This document shows positions 26,496 through 32,754 of a DNA stretch of 44,974 nt, piece by piece. The translations under genes and the position numbers were made by a program. The stretch spans positions 1-44,974 of the forward strand of contig JAMPXC010000027.1 in assembly GCA_023701385.1 (NCBI GenBank), in the 5' to 3' direction. Numbering within the stretch: the first letter of the stretch is position 1; every line of letters starts with the position of its first letter. The notes below the pieces were generated by a model. It did not search any database, had not been told where the DNA came from, and was given only the letters and a program-made list of their open reading frames with translations. This stretch comes from Pseudobdellovibrio sp. (GTDB lineage: Bacteria > Bdellovibrionota > Bdellovibrionia > Bdellovibrionales > Bdellovibrionaceae).

Positions 26496-27164
26496 ATGAA
26501 AAACCTAATTATTTTTTCGATGTTAACAGTCATGGCCGTTATGAACTTTTCTGGTTGCGGTAAAGCTCAAGAGCGCCCGACTAAGTTAAGTAAAAAAATC
26601 TCTGGCGATGTGGTTGAGTTAAAAGAACTTGCCGATATCACTAAAGACGAACGCCAAGATAGCCCTGAAAATATGGCTTTTAAACGTCAACTAGTAAATA
26701 AAATTGAAGCCCCTGCTAAGCGTGAACAAGCTGAACTTTTACTTTCGCAAAACCGTTTAGTTTATATGTTAATGGATGGCAAAGCCGTTGTTCTTGAGTT
26801 TATTCCTTCAATGATGAATAAACACGCCGAAGCTACTCCAGTTGCTGAAACCGCGGCTGCTTCGGAAACAACAACTGCATCAGCGACTGTTCACACTTAT
26901 GAATCTTTAATGGCGATGAAAGATGGCCGCACTAGCGAAATCGAAACTTTGAAAGCTTCGATTTGGTCACAAAATCACTTTGCTGTTTTATCGGAAATCG
27001 AAATTCAAACTGGTATTTTAGAAAACGAAAGAACTGATTACGACGAAAAGAAAAGCACTTTAGGCTTAACAGAAACTTCGTTAGCTGAAGCTCAAGTTTT
27101 AATTTTAAAATCTGAAATTAAAGCCGAAACTGCTGCTAAAGACGATGCTTCCGGTGCCGAGTAG
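26496..27164 (+). CDS. putative lipoprotein, unknown function
   Basis: 222 residues. A lipobox NFSGC gives a lipidated Cys at 21. The mature part is charged and helical, with an Ala/Thr/Ser-rich low-complexity linker around 115-130 (AETAAASETTTASATV) and a C-terminal helix ending DDASGAE. No known domain. Ribosome site AGAAGGTG. Likely the second gene of an operon with the beta-barrel gene. Its last 29 bp overlap the 3' end of the convergent J-like gene. Confidence 0.75.
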   Translation: MKNLIIFSMLTVMAVMNFSGCGKAQERPTKLSKKISGDVVELKELADITKDERQDSPENMAFKRQLVNKIEAPAKREQAELLLSQNRLVYMLMDGKAVVLEFIPSMMNKHAEATPVAETAAASETTTASATVHTYESLMAMKDGRTSEIETLKASIWSQNHFAVLSEIEIQTGILENERTDYDEKKSTLGLTETSLAEAQVLILKSEIKAETAAKDDASGAE

Positions 27165-27543
27165 AAATCGCCGCGTACGCGTGCTCGTAAAATTGTAACG
27201 AGCGCGCATCTGATTTTTTCACTAACTCCTGATACACCATAGTCACCTGATGCATTGATGCCCCTTGCGGCACACCTAAAACATCATGGGCTTCCCAATC
27301 ATGGCCGTTATACATAAACATCACCGCTAAAGAACGACTCACATCACGCGGTTCACCACTCGTAACAGCGACTTCTTGTTTACCCTCAGCCTCTAAAACC
27401 ACCGGTACTTTTTCGGCAGAACCTTTGGCGCGCATGTTCAAACGTGTGGGCTGTTTTGGCTTATGGCGGCCTGAAAGGAAATAAAGCACTAAAAGTAGGC
27501 CAATTCCCAGGTTTAAGTATAAAAGCAGTTGGCTATTGATCAC
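27136..27543 (-). CDS. small membrane protein with degenerate J-like domain
   Basis: 135 residues. One N-terminal membrane segment (LLLYLNLGIGLLLVLYFLSG, about 5-24), a basic linker, then residues 84-127 resemble a J domain (WEAHDVLGVPQGASMHQVTMVYQ, followed by FYEHAYAAIS). The HPD tripeptide needed to stimulate DnaK is absent, because the loop is shortened to KKSDARS. It may be a non-stimulating J-like protein. It overlaps the convergent lipoprotein gene by 29 bp and is divergent from mrp. Confidence 0.6.
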   Translation of the reverse strand: MINSQLLLYLNLGIGLLLVLYFLSGRHKPKQPTRLNMRAKGSAEKVPVVLEAEGKQEVAVTSGEPRDVSRSLAVMFMYNGHDWEAHDVLGVPQGASMHQVTMVYQELVKKSDARSLQFYEHAYAAISTRHRKHRL

Positions 27544-27623
27544 TTGTTTATTATTAAGTTACTTCGATAGTTTGTAAAGTGGTCAGCTGCGCTGACATGT
27601 AAACCAATTTAAGGACACCCGTT

Positions 27624-28403
27624 ATGAATCCATTCGATAAGCAAACAGCCATTCCCGGAGTTAAAAAAATCATCGTAGTTGCCTCAGGAAAAGGCGGTGT
27701 TGGTAAATCTACGGTATCAACTAACTTAGCTTTAGCTTTACGAAAATATGGTCAAGTTGGTTTACTAGACGCCGACATCTACGGCCCATCAATCCCGCGT
27801 ATGATGGGAGCCATTAACCAAAAACCAACCGTTACTAACGGCACTGAAATCAACCCGATTGAACGTTATGGTTTAAAATTAATGAGCATCGGCTTTTTAG
27901 CTGAAGAAGGTGCTGCGATTGTTTGGCGTGGCCCGATGTTATTCAAAGCGATGGATCAGTTCTTCCGCGATGTTAAATGGGGTGAACTGGATTACTTAGT
28001 GATCGATCTTCCACCAGGCACTGGGGATGTGCAGTTATCTGTTGTTCAAAAAGTTCCTGTATCAGCGGCTGTGATCGTCTCAACTCCGCAAAATGTAGCT
28101 TTAATTGATGCTAAAAAAGCGATTGATATGTTCGAACGCACGCAAGTTAAGATTGCAGGCTTAGTTGAAAACATGGCTTACATGTTAAATCCAGTTAACG
28201 GCGAAAAAATGCAGTTATTTCCTAAAGGCGAAATGGAATCTTACATTGCGGCTAAAGGAATTAAAAAACTGGTTGAAATTCCGTTCAATCCGAATGTTTC
28301 TTTAGGCTCTGAAGCAGGTATTCCTATTATGGAAAGCTACTCTGATTCTGCAGAAGCAAAAACTTTCCAAGAGTTAGCGGCTAAGCTTGTAGAGACAATC
28401 TAA
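27624..28403 (+). CDS. Mrp/NBP35-type P-loop ATPase, iron-sulfur carrier
   Basis: 259 residues. Deviant Walker A GKGGVGKSTVSTNLA, then DADIYGPSIPRMMG, IVWRGPMLFKAMDQFF, YLVIDLPPGTGD, and VSTPQNVALIDAKKAIDMF, all ApbC/Mrp signatures. There is no N-terminal MIP18/DUF59 domain, and the region usually carrying CxxC (near GLVENMAYM) has no Cys pair, so Fe-S binding is uncertain. Related proteins deliver Fe-S clusters; this could be a MinD-like ATPase of the same class. Divergent from the J-like gene. Confidence 0.88.
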   Translation: MNPFDKQTAIPGVKKIIVVASGKGGVGKSTVSTNLALALRKYGQVGLLDADIYGPSIPRMMGAINQKPTVTNGTEINPIERYGLKLMSIGFLAEEGAAIVWRGPMLFKAMDQFFRDVKWGELDYLVIDLPPGTGDVQLSVVQKVPVSAAVIVSTPQNVALIDAKKAIDMFERTQVKIAGLVENMAYMLNPVNGEKMQLFPKGEMESYIAAKGIKKLVEIPFNPNVSLGSEAGIPIMESYSDSAEAKTFQELAAKLVETI

Positions 28404-28456
28404 GCGCCTACAACCATCAAGCCGTTAAGGCTATTCACGTCTTCCGCACGCTAGTT

Positions 28457-28498
28457 AAATGTTTTAAGATCGTACGTTAGATGATCTGAAAAGCATTT
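28457..28498 (-). terminator. imperfect hairpin directly after the small peptide gene
   Basis: AAATGTTTTAAGATC and GATCTGAAAAGCATTT pair with two mismatches; CTAG flanks extend the symmetry. It begins two bases past the 43-residue peptide's stop on the minus strand. No strong T-run, so it may be a 3'-stabilising hairpin rather than a standard terminator. Confidence 0.5.
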
Positions 28499-28499
28499 A

Positions 28500-28631
28500 C
28501 TAGTAAGGGAATTTCTTAATCAGATCTATAAGCATGTTTAAAATCGCGAGGATTCTTAACACTAGACTTAAAGCCCGTTTAAGTTTGTCTCGTTTCTGTC
28601 GATATTTCATTAACTCTATGAAATCCGGCAT
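28500..28631 (-). CDS. 43-residue amphipathic small protein
   Basis: A 44-codon reading frame (including stop) starts at the ATG at 28631, six bases after a very strong ribosome site (AGGAAGGAG). The product starts MPDFIELMKYRQKRDKLKRA, continues with a hydrophobic/amphipathic helix (LSLVLRILAILNMLIDLI) and ends KKFPY. It is positive at both ends, as seen in small membrane peptides and type I toxins. It lies in the gap between mrp and the ABC-F gene, with a hairpin just after the stop and a large hairpin (28670-28729) about 38 bases upstream. I do not recognise a family. Confidence 0.65.
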   Translation of the reverse strand: MPDFIELMKYRQKRDKLKRALSLVLRILAILNMLIDLIKKFPY

Positions 28632-28669
28632 TCGAATCTCCTTCCTCGGAACAGAGATGCGAAAGCCTT

Positions 28670-28729
28670 AAAAAGCGAGATGGCGTAAGCATCGCAGTGA
28701 AACTGCGTTAAATATGCCACTCGCTTTTT
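28670..28729 (-). terminator. long structured hairpin between the ABC-F and small peptide genes
   Basis: Outer stem AAAAAGCGAG/CTCGCTTTTT, a one-base bulge, TGGC/GCCA, a 9-by-9 internal loop, and a terminal GCAGT-TTC-ACTGC hairpin. In the minus direction it follows the ABC-F stop (28760) and ends in a T run, so it can terminate that gene. Readthrough would carry it as the 5' leader of the small peptide mRNA. Confidence 0.75.
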
Positions 28730-28759
28730 GCATTTTAAGAACCAAATTTAAAATCTAAA

Positions 28760-30379
28760 TTAGTTATGGTGAACGCGCTCAACGTACTCAGGATATGTCA
28801 TATCGTAAGTCGTTAAGTGGTTTTTATCGATTTCAAACACGCGCGTTGTGATTTCACGTAAGAAGAAACGGTCATGGGATACCATCATTACCGTGCCTGG
28901 AAATTCTTTAATCGCTTTAAGTAAAACTTCACGTGATTTGATATCTAAGTGATTCGTCGGCTCATCCAGCACTAAGAAGTTCACTGGCTGAGATAAGATA
29001 CACGCTAAAATTACACGTGATTTCTCACCACCTGATAAGATCGAAATTTTCTTTTCAACTTCTTCACCCGAGAATAAGAAAGCACCCAGTAAAGATTTAA
29101 TAGAACCCATCGAAGCATTCGGTACACGTTGTTCAACTTCTTGTAAGATCGTGTTGTTTGGATTTAATAAATCTAAACTGTTCTGCGAGAAGTAACCTAA
29201 CTGAATCGATGGACCTACGTTACAAGTTCCAGAAGAAGCTTCTGTTTGCTTAGTGATGATTTTAAGTAATGTCGATTTACCGGCACCGTTCACACCGACA
29301 ACCGCTACGCGGTCCAAACGTTTTACTAACGCTGTGGCGTTGTTAAATACGTTTTTATCACGGCCATCAGATAAGTGATAAGTTTTGCCAAGCTTTTCAA
29401 ACTTAACAACTTCTTCGCCACCACGAGGTGGTTCTGGCCAGATAAAATCCATCGCGCGATCTTCTGGTGGAATTTCGATACGATCAATTTTTTCTAATTT
29501 CTTAACACGCGATTGAACTTGCGCTGCATGCGAAGCACGGGCTGCGAAGCGAGCAATAAACTCTTCTTCTTTAGCTAACATATCTTCTTGGCGTTTTGCT
29601 GCTGCGATCAATTGTTCTTTTCTGATTTGGCGTTCTTTATCGTAGTAATCGTAGTTACCGCCGTACACAGTGATTTGCTTATTAGAAAGTTCGATTGTTT
29701 TTGAACAAAGACGATTCATGAAATCACGATCATGCGAAGTCATTAGCACAGAGCCTTTGAAGTCTCTGATCCATTGTTCAAGCCATACGATCGATTCAAC
29801 ATCTAAGTGATTCGTCGGCTCATCGAGTAATAATACATCTGGCATTAATAATAAAATCTTCGCTAATGAGGCGCGCATTTTCCATCCGCCTGAGTACTGC
29901 CCGATATCCATTTGCATATCTTCGTTAGAAAAACCAAGACCACCCAAGATCGCTGCTGCACGTGGTTCTACGTCATAGCCACCAACCGCTTCAAATTGCT
30001 CTTGAAGAGCTCCGTATTTTTCAACAACATCCATCATCTCGTCTTCACCAAGTTCCGGATCTTGTAAGCGTTCTTCGTAGTGTTTGATTTGATCAACGAT
30101 TTTATCAAGGCCACCAGAAGCTAGAACTTCTGCTAATACTGAACGGCCTTTCATGTTCTCGATGTTCTGAGAGAAGTAACCAATACGTACACGCTCTGGT
30201 TTTGAAATAGTTCCTTGATCAGGAGATTCTTCACCCATGATTAAACGAAAGATTGTCGTCTTGCCGGCGCCATTCGGGCCCACTAAGCCGATTTTATCGC
30301 CGGGATTAATTTGAAATGAACCATTCGAATACAGAATTTTTGTTCCAACTTGTTTTGTAACGGCGTTAAAAGCGACCAT
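28760..30379 (-). CDS. ABC-F family ATPase (translation factor type)
   Basis: 539 residues with two ABC cassettes and no membrane domain. Walker A GPNGAGKTT and GVNGAGKST; signatures YSGGWKMR and LSGGEKSR; Walker B LLLDEPTNHLD and LVLDEPTNHLD. Between them lies a charged coiled P-site tRNA-interaction linker (KERQIRKEQL...SRVKKLEKI). Closest in layout to the YbiT/Uup-type housekeeping ABC-F proteins, which act on the ribosome E site. The leader carries a terminator-like hairpin (30427-30452). The sequence after the stop is the hairpin at 28670-28729. Confidence 0.93.
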   Translation of the reverse strand: MVAFNAVTKQVGTKILYSNGSFQINPGDKIGLVGPNGAGKTTIFRLIMGEESPDQGTISKPERVRIGYFSQNIENMKGRSVLAEVLASGGLDKIVDQIKHYEERLQDPELGEDEMMDVVEKYGALQEQFEAVGGYDVEPRAAAILGGLGFSNEDMQMDIGQYSGGWKMRASLAKILLLMPDVLLLDEPTNHLDVESIVWLEQWIRDFKGSVLMTSHDRDFMNRLCSKTIELSNKQITVYGGNYDYYDKERQIRKEQLIAAAKRQEDMLAKEEEFIARFAARASHAAQVQSRVKKLEKIDRIEIPPEDRAMDFIWPEPPRGGEEVVKFEKLGKTYHLSDGRDKNVFNNATALVKRLDRVAVVGVNGAGKSTLLKIITKQTEASSGTCNVGPSIQLGYFSQNSLDLLNPNNTILQEVEQRVPNASMGSIKSLLGAFLFSGEEVEKKISILSGGEKSRVILACILSQPVNFLVLDEPTNHLDIKSREVLLKAIKEFPGTVMMVSHDRFFLREITTRVFEIDKNHLTTYDMTYPEYVERVHHN

Positions 30380-30426
30380 ATTTTATTTTGACTCGGGCTC
30401 CTGCCCTCGTCCCTCCGGGTTACACG

Positions 30427-30452
30427 AAAAAAGGCCATGATGGCCTTTTTTT
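30427..30452. terminator. terminator-like hairpin in the ABC-F leader
   Basis: AAAAAAGGCCATGATGGCCTTTTTT is a self-complementary stem with T runs on both strands, about 50 bases upstream of the ABC-F start. A TTGATT/TATAAA-like promoter lies just right of it on the minus strand, so the ABC-F mRNA would start with this hairpin; or it insulates the divergent riboswitch RNA. Confidence 0.6.
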
Positions 30453-30829
30453 GAGACGTTTTATATTCTTTTTTGAGATTAATCAAAAAAAATTGGAAAT
30501 ACAATTCGCACCCAGGCTATTCTAGATTCATACAAGATCACTAAGCTTTGTAAGCTTACTAACGTATGCCGGGTAAAGGTCGTAAGGCCAAGTCAACCTG
30601 GGTCAGTTGTTAGTTCAATGGGAGGGACGTTATATGAAGCGAATTTACGATCATAACGATAAAGCACCGAAGTGACGATGCGATAAATAAAATATTTAAC
30701 CGTTTATGAGGCGAAACCCGTTTACATGGTGTAGGCGCGGTTCGAGTTGACTCTTTTATATTCTGCCGAAGGCAGATATTTAACACTAGAGGAGGTCACT
30801 AGCGGTTTTAAAGTATACGGGTAATTCCG

Positions 30830-30918
30830 TATCCTTCTTTTGCCTCAAGGCAAACCAGGGGGAACTCTGGGACGCAAAGCTATAGGGGCTACAAATGCCA
30901 GCCAGCTGCCAAAGGATA
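30830..30918 (+). promoter_or_regulatory. cyclic di-GMP-I (GEMM-I) riboswitch aptamer
   Basis: P1 pairs TATCCTT with AAGGATA. Inside lie GGCAAACC and the CCAGGG-GGAA-CTCTGG hairpin with a GNRA tetraloop, then the invariant GGGACGCAAAGC and GGGGCTAC, and the closing GCCAGCCAGCTGCC. These match the class I c-di-GMP aptamer, including the tetraloop and its receptor arm. The P1 5' strand overlaps the upstream ATACGG hairpin, so the two helices may compete or stack. Confidence 0.93.
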
Positions 30919-30994
30919 TAAGAACCTGCGGTGAAGACTGCAATGGAAGGAAAAAAAATTACATTTTATTTCATGGATTGGTTTCATTCCCCTT

Positions 30995-31039
30995 AACTCT
31001 AAACTTATCAGTGGATGACAAAGTTTAGAGTTTTTTTTT
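30995..31039 (+). terminator. terminator of the riboswitch RNA
   Basis: AACTCTAAACTT-N14-AAGTTTAGAGTT is a perfect 12-bp stem followed by a run of T. Confidence 0.95.
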
Positions 31040-31090
31040 GCCTTTTTTCTATCCTACACTAACCGAAGGTTCCTTCGGACGAAGCCCTGG

Positions 31091-31229
31091 AAAATCAAAT
31101 TAAGTAATCTAAAAGCCTCAGACAATCCGTTTGTCACGAGCTTGCATTCGCAACCTCGCGCCAAGCCCGAACTCGTTTTTAGATTACTTAATTTGATTTT
31201 AAGCTTCGGCGAACTTTTCGCTGAATGAG
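31091..31229 (-). repeat. structured intergenic element, copy 2
   Basis: A perfect 24-bp inverted repeat (31091-31114 with 31177-31200) encloses a 62-nt core that, on the minus strand, matches the core of the element at 13027-13170 at about 50 positions. In the main hairpin one T-A pair of copy 1 is replaced by G-C here, another by a G-G mismatch. The upstream flank CTCATTCAGCGAAAAGTTCG (31210-31229) also matches. The arms are only loosely similar to copy 1 but perfectly complementary to each other. Both copies lie directly after a gene on the same strand (mltD here, mscS there), in convergent intergenic regions. Confidence 0.85.
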
Positions 31230-31309
31230 GAACAAAAAGGCAGAAATAAAGCTCGTCACCTTTGGCGTAGTTCGTAGCTGCCCTTAAAACGGAGTACGTT
31301 AATCCCCGC

Positions 31310-32671
31310 TTAAATACGCGGAATGTTTAAACGTAAACCTGCGCGTAATTTAGACTTTCTTTTGATACCATTCGCTTTGCTTAATTCGATAACAGACATA
31401 TCGAATTTGTCGGCGATTGAAGCTAATGTGTCGCCTCTTTTTACTACGTAGAAGTCTGATGTTGTAACTGTGCTTTGTGACTTCTTTTTTTCTTTTGTTG
31501 ATCTGCGTTCTTGTAATGGTGTGCGATCTGGTACTACGATTTTTTGGCCTACACGGATTGTTTTCTTTCTTGAGAAATCATTTAACTCACGTAAGTACGC
31601 CACTGTTGTTCTGTATCTTCTGGCGATTGAACCTAAGTTATCACCGCGTCTTACTTTGTAGTATTGTGTTTCTACTTGGTCAGGTACGAAATCTACGATG
31701 CTGGCGACTGATGTAGAAGCGGCTGTCATCGCCACTTCCATTGTGCCTGCTGGGATTCTTAGGCTTAATGTATTGTCTTTATCTAACGGCGCAATTTCAC
31801 CTTTGAATTTTGGATTTAAATCTTTGAAATCTTCGTAGTTGAAGTTCATTTTTTCAGCCATCATTCTTAAGTTAACTGGCTCTTTTAATGTCACGTGGTC
31901 GAACTCAATCGGCGTCATGTAATCGATGCCTTCAAATCCGTATTTATCTGGATTTTTTGCGATCAATTTAGCAGCGATATATTTTGGTACGTAATTGTCT
32001 GTTTCTGACGGTAACGCACGTCTATTTTGAGAAAGCTCCCAGAAATCTTTTGTTTTGTATTTTCTTACGGCTTTGATCACGCGGCCTTCACCTACATTGT
32101 AGGCGGCCATTGATAAATACCATGAATTAAAAATTGAATATAAATCTCTGAAGTATTCAGCAGCGGCTTGCGTTGCTAAAACCGGGTCACGACGCTCATC
32201 AACCATTTTGTTGATGTCTAAGCTATAGCGTTTTCCTGTACCACGAATGAACTGCCAGTAACCTACAGCCGATGCATGTGATCTTGCAGAAGAAGAAAAA
32301 CCTGATTCGATTAAAGCGATGTAGAATAAATCTTCTGGTAACTTGTTATCGCGTAAAACTTTTTTCATTAACGCTTCATAACGAGTTGAACGGGCTAAAT
32401 ATCTTTCCATGTGTGGGCGGCCACGACCTTGGAAGTATTTGATCCACATTTCAACTTTTTCATTAATTTCTGTCGGAATAGTTTCTAACTCTTGGTTCTC
32501 TGTAACTTTTGAAGCTTCTTTTTCATCTTCTTTTACACGAAACTTTTCTAAATCACCGTTTTGATCGTACTCTTTGCCTAAATTTGCAGAAGGTGTTGCT
32601 GACGGTGTGGTCGCACAACCAAATGAAACACACAATAATGCTGTCAAAATCATACTAGACGTTAGTCTCAC
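31310..32671 (-). CDS. mltD: MltD-type membrane-bound lytic transglycosylase
   Basis: 453 residues. Lipoprotein: lipobox VSFGC, Cys19. The SLT domain spans about 105-240 with catalytic Glu122 in ALIESGFSSSA, then SAVGYWQFIRGTGKRYSL and MAAYNVGEGRV. Two LysM domains follow, about 337-381 (VRRGDNLGSIARRYRT) and 407-453 (VKRGDTLASIADKFDM), joined by a basic Lys/Ser linker. LysM binds GlcNAc-containing glycan, and the SLT domain cleaves between MurNAc and GlcNAc. The domain order matches MltD. It is followed by repeat copy 2 and convergent to the riboswitch RNA. Confidence 0.93.
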   Translation of the reverse strand: MRLTSSMILTALLCVSFGCATTPSATPSANLGKEYDQNGDLEKFRVKEDEKEASKVTENQELETIPTEINEKVEMWIKYFQGRGRPHMERYLARSTRYEALMKKVLRDNKLPEDLFYIALIESGFSSSARSHASAVGYWQFIRGTGKRYSLDINKMVDERRDPVLATQAAAEYFRDLYSIFNSWYLSMAAYNVGEGRVIKAVRKYKTKDFWELSQNRRALPSETDNYVPKYIAAKLIAKNPDKYGFEGIDYMTPIEFDHVTLKEPVNLRMMAEKMNFNYEDFKDLNPKFKGEIAPLDKDNTLSLRIPAGTMEVAMTAASTSVASIVDFVPDQVETQYYKVRRGDNLGSIARRYRTTVAYLRELNDFSRKKTIRVGQKIVVPDRTPLQERRSTKEKKKSQSTVTTSDFYVVKRGDTLASIADKFDMSVIELSKANGIKRKSKLRAGLRLNIPRI

Positions 32672-32754
32672 TTGTATCTCCCCGTAAAATTTAAGGCTAC
32701 AAGTGATACATCACGTTTTCAAGAGTAAACTTTGTTAATTTTTACCATGCCAAT

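Larger units (their letters stand above)
30540..31039 (+). ncRNA. merRNA-like c-di-GMP riboswitch RNA, about 500 nt
   Basis: The 930-bp gap between the ABC-F gene and the MltD gene holds no protein gene. Instead the plus strand shows a series of hairpins: TCTGCC-GAA-GGCAGA (30762-30776), ATACGG-GTAATT-CCGTAT (30815-30832), a c-di-GMP-I aptamer (30830-30918), about 75 nt of A-rich sequence, and a strong terminator (30995-31039). Downstream genes are convergent, so the riboswitch controls no coding sequence. Bdellovibrio bacteriovorus is known to have a very abundant attack-phase RNA of this design, merRNA, suggested to bind or store c-di-GMP. Identification rests on matching architecture. The 5' end is not fixed; no clear promoter was found, only a weak TTGGAA/TATTCT pair near 30490-30525. 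Confidence 0.78.

Noticed and set aside
30530-30600. FliA-type promoter for the riboswitch RNA
   Set aside because: TAAG and GCCGGGTA are present, but the spacing (13 or 22 bp) does not fit sigma-28; I do not claim it.
30840-31028. 62-codon plus-strand frame over the riboswitch
   Set aside because: It is read from the aptamer itself, which has conserved RNA positions and no ribosome site; non-coding explanation fits better.
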